From Rouxiella sp. WC2420 (lineage in GTDB: Bacteria; Pseudomonadota; Gammaproteobacteria; Enterobacterales; Enterobacteriaceae): a stretch of 64,000 bases of DNA. The notes under the pieces were generated by a model that did not search any database, was not told the origin of the DNA, and saw only the letters and a list, made by a program, of their open reading frames with translations. The stretch spans positions 2,852,001-2,916,000 of the forward strand of contig NZ_CP165628.1 of assembly GCF_041200025.1 (NCBI RefSeq), written 5' to 3'. Positions 49,122-57,150 of this stretch are shown here, piece by piece. The position numbers and the translations under genes were made by a program. Every line of letters starts with the position of its first letter. Position 1 is the first letter of the stretch.

Positions 49122-49865
49122 TTACCACTGCGAATATTCCAGCAGCAATGACTCATCGAGGGTGAAATCAATCCCCAGGCGGGGATAGCCGTCAGTGCGA
49201 TGCGATAATATTTTTACCCACACCAGCGTGCCTTCCATTTTCACTGAGGCGATGGCTTCATAGATTTGTGCATCGGTAATCAACCCGCCTATCATGTCCT
49301 GTGAGGCATATTCGCCACGTGACGCATCGCTATAACCCGACGAAGCCGCATTGTAACCGGCCACATAGGGGATGCCCGTACCCTCGGGGCGATAAGCCGT
49401 GACGAACGCCTGATAGGGGATCAGGATGGAGCCATATCCGCCCGCCAAACCGTAGGCGAGAGTCGGGCTTGCGTAGGCCCCGGTGTCCTGCGGTCTTGAA
49501 GGTTCAAAGATGTCGGGAGACTTGCCGGTCAAATCCTCAAGGATATTGATTATCGACTGGCGCGTCCCTCGTTCGCGGAACAGGTTGGTGTGGATGGTAT
49601 TGCGAAAAAGATCGTCCGATTGGCCAGCAGAGCGGCTCAGATTTTTACCAAAAAAATCATAAGCAGCGATATCCAGCCAGCCGTCGGTCGCCGTGTTGAT
49701 ACGGGTTTGCAGTTTTGCATACCGGTAAAGTGAATAACACCAGGCCAGCGACGTGGCGCAGCCGGTGAGGATCGCGTCTCTAATCGGGCTGCTGTCCCCA
49801 TACCAGGTCGGAGGGATAAGCGCCTTGAGACGACTTAACATATCTTGGGAATCGCCAGTCGCCAT
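49122..49865 (-). CDS. Baseplate protein, P2 gpI / Mu gp48-like
   Basis: 247 aa. Position directly after the gpJ-like gene and before the spikes fits the wedge protein that joins baseplate and fibres. The N-terminal half is alpha-helical (MLSRLKALIPPTWYGD, ...CYSLYRYAKLQTRINTATDGWLDIAAYDFFG in pieces), with the LFRERGTRQSIINILEDLTG segment typical for gpI-type proteins. It overlaps no gene; the gpJ stop is 1 bp away. The name is from context and general resemblance. Confidence 0.72.
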   Translation of the reverse strand: MATGDSQDMLSRLKALIPPTWYGDSSPIRDAILTGCATSLAWCYSLYRYAKLQTRINTATDGWLDIAAYDFFGKNLSRSAGQSDDLFRNTIHTNLFRERGTRQSIINILEDLTGKSPDIFEPSRPQDTGAYASPTLAYGLAGGYGSILIPYQAFVTAYRPEGTGIPYVAGYNAASSGYSDASRGEYASQDMIGGLITDAQIYEAIASVKMEGTLVWVKILSHRTDGYPRLGIDFTLDESLLLEYSQW

Positions 49866-50993
49866 TTAGCTCACCGAAATTGTGCCAGCGCGAATAACCT
49901 GACTGGCGGTTGCTGTTAAGTCATCGGCAGAACTGGCGTTCAGCGTGACCCCGGTTACGTTGGTGACATACGGGCTGGCGCCATAGGCAATGGTGGCCAG
50001 CTGGGTGAAAGGCAATGTTTGCCCCAAAGCCAGTGACGCGACGTATGACTCCAGCGCCGCGTCGACCAATGCCACCACCTCGGATCGCACGGCGGGCGCG
50101 CTCAGCGTGAGGGTCATCGCGATATTGGCGGTGACCAGCTCAGGCGCAAAGACGCTAAATGTGACCGTAAACCCGCGCACCGCGTCGATCGCGCTGTAGG
50201 CCTGCCCCAGAAAGGTACTTGACGGGGAGCTACTTCCGTCGTCCACCACGGCATAGAAATAGCCAGGCTGAGACAGGCCACTGTAGGTCTGATTTTCGGT
50301 CAAGGTGTAGGTCACGCCGTTTTGCATACTCGACAGCGCGTAACCAATCGCCGACAGGGTCGATTTCGAGAGCGAGGCAATCCACAGCACAAAACGGGCC
50401 CGAAAATCGGTATCGCTTTCTGCATCTTCGCCACTGCCAAACGTCACCGTATTAGTCACCGTATCAACATATTGAATCGAGCCGGAGATCACGGTGATCG
50501 TTCCCTGCTGCGCATTTCCCGCCGCACCCGCCGTCACGGCCTGTACCGGCACACTGACTGATGCCACGCCGGCGGCTAACACATAGCCGGTTTGTGTCGC
50601 GTCATAGGCGGCATTAGTGGTATCCGTAGTGACCAGATAGGCCTGCGTGCCGTCGGTGGTAGACACTTGAGTGCCGACCGGAATTACCGCCTGATTGGTC
50701 GCAGTAAAGCGGCTGAACACCACTTGCCCCGTCGCTGCCGTAGCCGCGAGGCGGGTAAAGCTGAAATCCGCCATCCAGCTATCGAGATCATCGCCCGAGC
50801 TGGTTGCGGCGCGGGTTGTCACCAAAAGATCTACAATAAGTTGCTGGATCCACATCACTACCGCTGAGTTGGATTCAACAATCGATCGCAAAATACTGCC
50901 TATTGCCGTATCCACCAGCCCGGCAGCTGCACCCTGTAGTGCGGTGACCTGATCGCTGACCAGTGTTGCAAATGTTTTTAAATTGAGAGCCAC
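49866..50993 (-). CDS. Baseplate J/gp47-family protein
   Basis: 375 aa wedge protein of contractile tails, the counterpart of P2 gpJ and Mu gp47. It has the conserved GSILRSIVESNSAVVMWIQQLI region, the GDDLDSWMADFSFTRLAATAA segment and the GEDAESDTDFRARFVLWIA motif that marks this family. It is placed between the gp25-like and gpI-like genes as in other contractile systems. Confidence 0.9.
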   Translation of the reverse strand: MALNLKTFATLVSDQVTALQGAAAGLVDTAIGSILRSIVESNSAVVMWIQQLIVDLLVTTRAATSSGDDLDSWMADFSFTRLAATAATGQVVFSRFTATNQAVIPVGTQVSTTDGTQAYLVTTDTTNAAYDATQTGYVLAAGVASVSVPVQAVTAGAAGNAQQGTITVISGSIQYVDTVTNTVTFGSGEDAESDTDFRARFVLWIASLSKSTLSAIGYALSSMQNGVTYTLTENQTYSGLSQPGYFYAVVDDGSSSPSSTFLGQAYSAIDAVRGFTVTFSVFAPELVTANIAMTLTLSAPAVRSEVVALVDAALESYVASLALGQTLPFTQLATIAYGASPYVTNVTGVTLNASSADDLTATASQVIRAGTISVS

Positions 50994-50997
50994 GCGA

Positions 50998-51363
50998 TTA
51001 CCTCGTCACGTCAAAACTGAGAGTTGCAGGAGTGCCGGTTGTTGCGTCGGTGTAACTGGCATAAACGCTAACGCCCTGATCGATAATGGTCAGCGTAATG
51101 GTGGGCGTCGGGTCTTGCGCCACCGCATCCTCGAGCAGCATTTGCCCAAGGATCAACGCGGTCCATTCATTAATGTTGACTGATTCACCGACTTTTTGGC
51201 CCAGACCTGCGCCGTAACTGGTGTGAAAAATATAATCTCCGGGGTTGGTCATCAGCCGCCGGAGAACCCGCTGCTTGCCGCGTTCGGTACTTTCAACCGG
51301 GCGCAGGTCTCCCGTCGGCGAGGTGCTCAGGTCACCGCCTATATAGTGATAAATATCCTTCAT
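50998..51363 (-). CDS. Baseplate wedge protein, gp25/GPW family
   Basis: 121 aa, the size of gp25-type proteins. The N-terminal GDLRPVESTERGKQRVLRRLMTNPGDYIFHTSYGAGLGQKVG region (in pieces) has the family pattern of a basic helix followed by an Asn-Pro-Gly-Asp type turn. The protein sits at the sheath end in the baseplate and starts sheath polymerisation. Order gpV, gp25, gpJ is as expected. Confidence 0.8.
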   Translation of the reverse strand: MKDIYHYIGGDLSTSPTGDLRPVESTERGKQRVLRRLMTNPGDYIFHTSYGAGLGQKVGESVNINEWTALILGQMLLEDAVAQDPTPTITLTIIDQGVSVYASYTDATTGTPATLSFDVTR

Positions 51364-51374
51364 GAATTACCCGT

Positions 51375-51971
51375 TTAGTTGATTTGCTGGTTCGGACTCG
51401 CGGTGTTGCTCCCCTTGCCGTTCTCGATATGGGTATGGCCGTTATAAGTAGTGCGCAGAGTGTTGACCGATCCCACCGCCTGGTTCTGATCGTAAATGTC
51501 TTTAACTACAATCAGGTTTTCATCAATCGTGACGTCGCCACCGGTGAAGTGATGAGCGGGCGCGGTATAGGTGATTTTTTTGGGCGAACTGACCAGCACT
51601 TGCCCATCGTTGGTGAATTTCAGCAGCGAGCCGGACTGATGAACCAGCCAAAATTCACCGGACGGCACAGACGGTGGCCGGTCGATATCGTTGAACAACT
51701 GCCCTGCGACCACGCCGTTACCAATGTTGAAAGAGTCAGATTCGATGACCACTACCGCGCCAATCACCGGCCCTGCCACCAGCCCCCAGCCGTTACCAAC
51801 CCAGGGCGATTGCAACGGTATCCATCCTGTTTCTTCGCCAGTCGGTTGTAACTGAACTTTGACGGCGTAAACATCGGGATCGTAAGCGGTAACAATGCCC
51901 TGCCGCGTGCCGGTGTCCCCTGCGCTGGCCTGCATCGCACGCCCCGCAATGGCGTTCATTAGTGCTTTCAT
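51375..51971 (-). CDS. Baseplate spike protein, gpV family
   Basis: 198 aa central spike. The N-terminal OB-fold is recognisable (QGIVTAYDPDVYAVKVQLQPTGEETGWIPLQS, in pieces, and GPVIGAVVVIES). The C-terminus has a beta-rich stretch (KKITYTAPAHHFTGGDVTIDENLIVV) and a HTH-I-E pair (GHTHIEN), which may bind an iron ion at the spike tip as in P2 gpV. It overlaps the gpD-like gene by 4 bp (ATGA). Confidence 0.85.
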   Translation of the reverse strand: MKALMNAIAGRAMQASAGDTGTRQGIVTAYDPDVYAVKVQLQPTGEETGWIPLQSPWVGNGWGLVAGPVIGAVVVIESDSFNIGNGVVAGQLFNDIDRPPSVPSGEFWLVHQSGSLLKFTNDGQVLVSSPKKITYTAPAHHFTGGDVTIDENLIVVKDIYDQNQAVGSVNTLRTTYNGHTHIENGKGSNTASPNQQIN

Positions 51972-53071
51972 GATGAAGTTTCCAGTGCCGGGCTATGGTT
52001 TTTGCCGGAAATCGACATGGTGTAACCCGCGTCCCAGCTCAGTGAACGATGCACGCTGTCGCAGTAATAAGTCTGGTCAAACGGGCTTTGCGTTCCTTCA
52101 ATGCGGATAAGTGTCTGCGGCGTGAGCAGGTTGTCCCCCGCGGTCGAGGCGGTGAACTTCATTTCATGCTGCGAGATACTTTTATAAATCGACATTGCCA
52201 ATGCATCGGCGGTCTCCGGCGATAGCCCGTTACGGACAATGCTGTAAAGCTGCGGCTGGGCGCTGGTGCTGGTTGCCGTAGTCTTGGGATAGGTGGCAAC
52301 GAACTGCCTGTTTTTGCGCTTTGAGTTCCAGCTTTTCACTTCGACCTTGATGCCTTTAGAAATCGTCAAGGCGCGGGTGAAATGCAAGTCGTCCGAAACA
52401 TTACACTGCGGATAAGCCAGCGACCCCGGCGGCTGCCAGCGGATCACATAGTTTTTAGCCTTCGCGGGGTCAGGGATCGGCTGAAAATACAGGCTGTTAC
52501 CGTCCACGTAAGTGGTGTAGCCCTCAATCGCCGCCAACTGGTTGAGCAGGTCCCATTCGGTCTGCTCGCCGGTGAGATGCGCCGAGTCAATCTGGTAGAA
52601 TTCACCAAAACGCCCGCGGGTTGCCGTCACTATCGGAGTCAGTCCGTGACGTTGCGCGAGCAGGCTGGCAATCTGCGAGCTGGTGTAGTTCTTGAAGCTC
52701 TCTCCGGCTGACTTGGCGTCAATCAATAGTCCGGTAAAATCGCGCCCGCTGGCCGTAATTTCAAAATGCGCCGGATTGAACTCCCAACTGTCAATATTGC
52801 CGACAATCAGCTTTTTCTCGTCTGTGCCCGAGGCGGTCGTCAGCTTTACCGATAGCTCAACCTTGATGGTGGTCTGGGTGGACCAGTAGCTGAGCAATCC
52901 CATTGCGGCTGGAAGCGCCGAAGTTGCTAACGTCAGATTGAATGTTGACGCCGATTTGAACGAATTACTTTCTACGTCAAATGATACAAAAGGTACTTCG
53001 ACGCCGTTTAACAGGCATCGCCCACCCACGCCACGCGCATTGGGCGTCACTATCGGGTTGTTGATATCCAT
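51968..53071 (-). CDS. Baseplate hub protein, gpD/gp27-like
   Basis: 367 aa. Hub of the tail on which the gpV spike sits (late control gene D type fold). Family features are the LTGEQTEWDLLNQLAAIEGYTTYVDGNSLYFQP segment, with its W-D-x-L-x-x-L-A pattern, and the preceding YTSSQIASLLAQRHG. Length agrees with P2 gpD (387 aa). Confidence 0.82.
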   Translation of the reverse strand: MDINNPIVTPNARGVGGRCLLNGVEVPFVSFDVESNSFKSASTFNLTLATSALPAAMGLLSYWSTQTTIKVELSVKLTTASGTDEKKLIVGNIDSWEFNPAHFEITASGRDFTGLLIDAKSAGESFKNYTSSQIASLLAQRHGLTPIVTATRGRFGEFYQIDSAHLTGEQTEWDLLNQLAAIEGYTTYVDGNSLYFQPIPDPAKAKNYVIRWQPPGSLAYPQCNVSDDLHFTRALTISKGIKVEVKSWNSKRKNRQFVATYPKTTATSTSAQPQLYSIVRNGLSPETADALAMSIYKSISQHEMKFTASTAGDNLLTPQTLIRIEGTQSPFDQTYYCDSVHRSLSWDAGYTMSISGKNHSPALETSS

Positions 53072-53073
53072 AG

Positions 53074-54120
53074 TTAGCTCGTTTCAATTTCGCTGGTTGG
53101 ATTGGAGGGAATAGACACGGTGTTGATACCGGTGAGAGTGGTATCGGTGAAATGATTGGTAATGTAAAGGCTAATCCACTTGGAGACGTCGTCGTAATAT
53201 TCGGAGGCCAGCTGGAAAAGGTTGCCGCCAGAATGGGTAATAGTCTTGACACCGTCTGCGGTCTGGCCGGACTGAACGTTTTTGCTCAGCCTCCCAAGCA
53301 CACTCTGCAACTGGTAAAGCGCGGGTAGCTGTACCGCGGTTTGAGCCTGAGTGGCCAGGTTGGTAATGGTTTTTGAAATAGGATTACCGGGAACTAAACC
53401 GCCGAGCGTGGCAATGCTGTTCGCCTCGGTTTCAACCTGGGTAATCGACTGACTGACCAACTTCTGCGCGGCGACTATCGGGCGGACCACCGTTTGCACC
53501 TCATCTATCGTCGCCGAGGCAAAGTTTTTCACACCGTTTATTGCCGACTGCACGGTACTGACCGCGGTCTTCACCTCACCTATCAGTGAAGTTGCCTTGG
53601 TGGTGGCGCCTTTGACCGACGAAGAGCCCGCAATACTGGCAAGATCCAGCGCTTTGCCAAGGTCGCTGTTCACCAGCGCATCCAGCGCACCGGTCAGTGT
53701 ATCGGCGCGAACCGGTGCATCTGTTCGTTCAACGATCGCCACCTCGAGGGTGTAAGGTCTACGATAGATAAACTCGAACACTGGCGTAAAACGGGTGATC
53801 ACCACGTTAAAGCTATAGGTTCCCAGTGTAAGCTTCAGCACCTTTCCGGCGTCACGCATATGTTCCAGCGTGGTCACCCGGTCAGCCGCCTTGGCACCGG
53901 TAATAATGCCGGACCAGCTAAACGCGTCGTACTCAACGCCGAGCACGTCGATGACGCGCTTACCGCCAATCATTTGGTGAATGACTGTTTTCTGCCTGGC
54001 CGGAATCGACATACGTTCCGGGACTTCAAAATCAGCAAACTGGAAGTCTCCGAGTTTCAGTCGGGTCGTGGTCGTGTCTGTCGCCGGGGCCAGTTTATTC
54101 AGTACGCTTAATACCGACAT
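53074..54120 (-). CDS. Tail hub/LysM-type protein
   Basis: 348 aa. The N-terminal domain has a beta-rich tube-like fold (LGDFQFADFEVPERMSIPARQKTVIHQMIGGKRVIDVLG, in pieces), as in contractile tail initiator proteins. A long central alpha-helical part follows. The C-terminal 60 residues look like a LysM domain (TITHSGGNLFQLASEYYDD..WISLYITNHFTD), similar to tail protein gpX. It is placed between the tape measure and gpD, as in other contractile systems, and probably links tube, hub and spike. Confidence 0.75.
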   Translation of the reverse strand: MSVLSVLNKLAPATDTTTTRLKLGDFQFADFEVPERMSIPARQKTVIHQMIGGKRVIDVLGVEYDAFSWSGIITGAKAADRVTTLEHMRDAGKVLKLTLGTYSFNVVITRFTPVFEFIYRRPYTLEVAIVERTDAPVRADTLTGALDALVNSDLGKALDLASIAGSSSVKGATTKATSLIGEVKTAVSTVQSAINGVKNFASATIDEVQTVVRPIVAAQKLVSQSITQVETEANSIATLGGLVPGNPISKTITNLATQAQTAVQLPALYQLQSVLGRLSKNVQSGQTADGVKTITHSGGNLFQLASEYYDDVSKWISLYITNHFTDTTLTGINTVSIPSNPTSEIETS

Positions 54121-54130
54121 ATAAACTCCG

Positions 54131-55996
54131 TTAATTGGTCGTTAATTTGCTTACCGAGCCGGGTAAAATACCGTAGAGAGAAGCGTCGTAACCGCTGACG
54201 CTATTTCTGGGTTTGGAAGCCTCTTTATTTATCCCTCCCACCACGGTGGCAATAAGCACCTGTCGCCCTTCACTGGTCATCAGCAAATTAACCTGCCGAG
54301 ATTCATTGGAGGATGATTTCGCAGGCACGGCAGGATATAGGTCAGGATTAACCAGATGCCGATATTGCTCGGCCGCATCAGGATTGCTCACGTTAAATGG
54401 CGACGACCCTTTGGCTGCAACAGCCGTCACCGCTTTGAAATTGTCTCCCTGCGGGGGGTCTTTTTTGAAGTATTTGTAAAGCTCATATCCCGAGTAACCG
54501 GCCCCGACCACCGTAGCAGCTGCGAGGACTTCTGGCGCTAACAGGGCACCTAATGCGACTTCGGGGAGTGTCTCGGCAAGAAAGGGTAATGCTGCTCTGC
54601 CCAACGCAGGCAACCTGTTTTTTGCAACATTGACAGCCATGCGGCCAAGGTAGCCTCCGGCACGTTTCAGCGGGCCGCCAAGCGCCAACGCTTTTTTCTC
54701 AAGCCAGGATTTAACACCGGGGACTTGATAAGCTAAATATCCCCCCAAACCGACCTTATCCAGTAGCGGGTGTTTATCGATAAAGTTTGCAGCGTATTCG
54801 CTGGCTTTAGCCTGGCCCTGATTGATTTTTTTAAAAATCGGCATAATTCCAGTCTTTTCTGCAGCCGATAACTGAACATCCGCCTTGGCCTTTTCAACCT
54901 GATCTTTCGCAAGCAACAGCTGATTTGCAGGATTATCGACTACCGACCCAACGCTCATGGCGCTGTCATAACCGGGTTGCGTTTTATCCATGGCGCCCAT
55001 TATCTGGTTATAGACTTTTGCTCCTGCGCGGCCAAAAAGAATGCCGTTCTCACGCTGCATATCGGCTGAACTGTTGATACCGTGGGCTTGGTAAATAGTT
55101 TTCAGCTGCTGCGTGTAGCTTGATACGTCTGAATTCTGCAGAGCATGTAGACTCGGTGACTGCCCCGTACCTTGCGCATTGCCGATGCCCAGTCTTAAAA
55201 TTTCCCGACGAGAATTCGGTAACAATGGCTTCTTGCCGTTAATAAAGTCGGAGGCTTTCTGCAAACCGCTGGCCGTCTCATCACCGCCGAGGTCACTGAT
55301 AACCGGTTCAAGAACGCTGAAAAGCGCGTGCAGGTTTTGGTTGTGACTGGCCACACTTTTGTTGGCGAGAAATGCCTCGGTTTTCTTCTCATCGATAGTC
55401 TGGCCAGTGCCCTGAGTATATTTAAAAACGCTATCGACTATTTCGGTGGCGCGTTCCGGATTGTTTAGCGCGCCCATTGAGGAAACTAAATCATTGATAG
55501 TATTTCGATTATCATCTTTAGCAGCATCGTAGGCATCATCACTCAATTTAGAGGCGACGTCATAGCGCGAAAGTATCGGCACCATCATTTCAGCCGCTTG
55601 CAGAGACTTGTCTTTGGTGAGCCCGGGGTTAAAGGTTTTTTGCGCGTCAGCGAGAATACTCATCCGATCTAATCGAGAAGTGCCGGGAACATAGTTGTTA
55701 AAAACGTCATCTTGCGCCTGTTTGATCTGCGGCTCACTCACCCCTCGCGTTCGCATACCCGCCAGCAGCCTTTCATAATTTACGCCTATATCATTGACCG
55801 CGCTGAGTTTGTCATAGGTATCCTTACCTTTTCCCGCAAAATCTTTTAACTTTTCCCATTTGGACTGGATACTGTCGTCAGATTTTTTATCTTCTTCAGG
55901 CACTTCATTTTCTGGCCTGTTGCCCGGCGGGCTGTTTGGCCTCCTCTTGCGATTCTTGCCGCTTTCGCCGCGACGGCCCCTCTTTTTGGACCCCAT
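54131..55996 (-). CDS. Tail tape measure protein
   Basis: 621 aa. It sets the length of the tail tube during assembly. The first 45 residues are very basic and Arg/Lys/Pro-rich (KKRGRRGESGKNRKRRPN), then a long alpha-helical region and a hydrophobic segment near residues 470-510 (LPALGRAALPFLAETLPEVALGALLAPEVLAAATVVGAGY, in pieces) typical of tape measures. At about 0.15 nm per residue it predicts a tail of roughly 90 nm. ATG 55996 has GAGGTGG just before it; the longer TTG frame begins inside a terminator. Place after the frameshifting chaperone is diagnostic. Confidence 0.85.
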   Translation of the reverse strand: MGSKKRGRRGESGKNRKRRPNSPPGNRPENEVPEEDKKSDDSIQSKWEKLKDFAGKGKDTYDKLSAVNDIGVNYERLLAGMRTRGVSEPQIKQAQDDVFNNYVPGTSRLDRMSILADAQKTFNPGLTKDKSLQAAEMMVPILSRYDVASKLSDDAYDAAKDDNRNTINDLVSSMGALNNPERATEIVDSVFKYTQGTGQTIDEKKTEAFLANKSVASHNQNLHALFSVLEPVISDLGGDETASGLQKASDFINGKKPLLPNSRREILRLGIGNAQGTGQSPSLHALQNSDVSSYTQQLKTIYQAHGINSSADMQRENGILFGRAGAKVYNQIMGAMDKTQPGYDSAMSVGSVVDNPANQLLLAKDQVEKAKADVQLSAAEKTGIMPIFKKINQGQAKASEYAANFIDKHPLLDKVGLGGYLAYQVPGVKSWLEKKALALGGPLKRAGGYLGRMAVNVAKNRLPALGRAALPFLAETLPEVALGALLAPEVLAAATVVGAGYSGYELYKYFKKDPPQGDNFKAVTAVAAKGSSPFNVSNPDAAEQYRHLVNPDLYPAVPAKSSSNESRQVNLLMTSEGRQVLIATVVGGINKEASKPRNSVSGYDASLYGILPGSVSKLTTN

Positions 55997-56018
55997 AGAC
56001 CACCTCATGCGTAGCAAT

Positions 56019-56046
56019 AAAAAACCCTGGCACCATGGCCAGGGTT
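56019..56046 (-). terminator. Terminator before the tape measure gene
   Basis: On the minus strand AACCCTGGC-CATGGT-GCCAGGGTT is followed by six T. The 9-bp stem is perfect. It lies inside the late operon between the chaperone extension and the tape measure gene. Confidence 0.85.
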
Positions 56047-56101
56047 GTTGATAACCGTATCGAAGTGCGAGCTTTCTGGCCGGAGATTTCCGCCGGTATC
56101 A

Positions 56102-56658
56102 TCAGCTCGGCTCCTCAAACTGTTTTGTCGTCCAGTTAAACTTGTTGCCCTCAAATTCGCTAAACACGATAGCCATCGCGAATCTTTCATGTGGCAAAAG
56201 TTCGGTGATGTTGAATACGATATGGAAAGGAACCCCGTTTTTCATCAACCAGCATTGATTGCGAAACTCGGGATTCCGGGCTAGTTTTTTGCGGCGTTAT
56301 CATCCAGCTGATTAGTGTTTTCTTCACCAATTTGCTGGAACATAAACTCCTGCACTGCATTCAAACCGGCCTTGCCCAATACGCTAAGCATGCCGTTGAT
56401 TTGCAGTTTGTTGGTAGGAACGGCATATTTCTCACCGTCAATCTCCTCAACCCTGGCTGCCGGAAAAACGTACATATTCATGTAAGGCATGTTCACCGCG
56501 TCTTCTGCACCTGCCGCACAAAATACTCTGGCCTCCTGAACGGCATCCAGCTCGCGAATTTTAATCACTCGGCCGCGTGCATCAGTCACAGCGCTGCCCT
56601 CTTCCTGTAGCGGCTTCAGGTCTCTATCTTTACTTGCGTGAACGTTTAAATTGGCCAT
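56102..56658 (-). CDS. Frameshifted tail assembly chaperone (G-T type product)
   Basis: Product of a -1 ribosomal shift at 56284-56290 from the short chaperone frame. After the shift about 60 more residues are read: KKLARNPEFRNQCWLMKNG..., then FHIVFNITELLPHERFAMAI, then VFSEFEGNKFNWTTKQFEEPS and a TGA at 56102-56104. This frame is open from the slippery site to that stop, is not interrupted, and looks like real protein. The position, between tube and tape measure, is that of lambda G-GT and Mu gp41/42-type frameshifts. The fraction of frameshifting is unknown. Confidence 0.75.
56281..56658 (-). CDS. Tail assembly chaperone, short form
   Basis: 125 aa produced when the ribosome does not shift. 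It has a beta-rich start (VTDARGRVIKIRELDAVQEARVFCAAGAEDAV, in pieces) and an alpha-helical end (MLSVLGKAGLNAVQEFMFQQI), with its TAG stop directly after the slippery AAAAAAC. It folds or holds the tape measure with the longer form, and is absent from finished tails in known phages. Confidence 0.8.
   Translation of the reverse strand: MANLNVHASKDRDLKPLQEEGSAVTDARGRVIKIRELDAVQEARVFCAAGAEDAVNMPYMNMYVFPAARVEEIDGEKYAVPTNKLQINGMLSVLGKAGLNAVQEFMFQQIGEENTNQLDDNAAKN
56284..56290 (-). other. Programmed -1 frameshift heptamer A-AAA-AAC
   Basis: In the chaperone frame the codons read GCA AAA AAC TAG, so the heptamer A-AAA-AAC is in the right phase and ends just before the 0-frame stop. A -1 slip gives AAA AAA CTA GCC CGG and continues for about 60 codons. 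Confidence 0.8.
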
Positions 56659-56671
56659 GTGTTTCTCTTAA

Positions 56672-57103
56672 TCAGGATACGCGGATGCGGCGCTGTGCGG
56701 TGAAGGTCATTGACTGGCGAACAGTCTGATCGCCCGACTTCTTGCCCGGTTCGCTGAAGTGGACCTGCACGTTGGTATAACGCCACACGCTGACTGAACC
56801 ATTCACTTCTTCGACGGTTTCAGTAATGGTGCCCGCCGCGCGGTTAACGCCGTTGTAATAGTCGGCTTCCCACTGCGCCCACCAGGCGTCGAGGGTTGCA
56901 TCCTGCCGTTCGGCTTCGAGGGTCCCGCTCCAGTTTTTGGGGATCAGCAGTTCATCGGTCAGGCCAGTCAGCGGCGTGATAACCAGGCTGCTAACGCTGG
57001 GTTTGGCTTCAAAGCTGATAACCTGCGGAATACGCAGAGTTCCATAGGCGGTAACGATATCGACTGCGATATCGCGGCCAAGAGTGTATCCATTTTGCGG
57101 CAT
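56672..57103 (-). CDS. Tail tube protein
   Basis: 143 aa. It forms the inner tube of the contractile tail. It lies directly after the sheath gene and before the chaperone, as expected. The sequence is beta-rich (GYTLGRDIAVDIVTAYGTLRIPQVISFEAK, in pieces; VSVWRYTNVQVHFSEPG) and has the DAWWAQWEADYYNG helix. The fold is inferred from position, size and pattern, as tube proteins vary strongly in sequence. Confidence 0.78.
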   Translation of the reverse strand: MPQNGYTLGRDIAVDIVTAYGTLRIPQVISFEAKPSVSSLVITPLTGLTDELLIPKNWSGTLEAERQDATLDAWWAQWEADYYNGVNRAAGTITETVEEVNGSVSVWRYTNVQVHFSEPGKKSGDQTVRQSMTFTAQRRIRVS

Positions 57104-57116
57104 AGTTTTGCTCCGA

Positions 57117-57139
57117 AAAGAAAACCCGCCGTAGCGGGT
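57117..57139 (-). terminator. Terminator between sheath and tube genes
   Basis: On the minus strand ACCCGC-TACG-GCGGGT is followed by TTTCTTTTC. It lies 11 bp after the sheath stop codon, so it could lower transcription of everything after the sheath. Confidence 0.75.
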
Positions 57140-57150
57140 CTATTGAGTGA

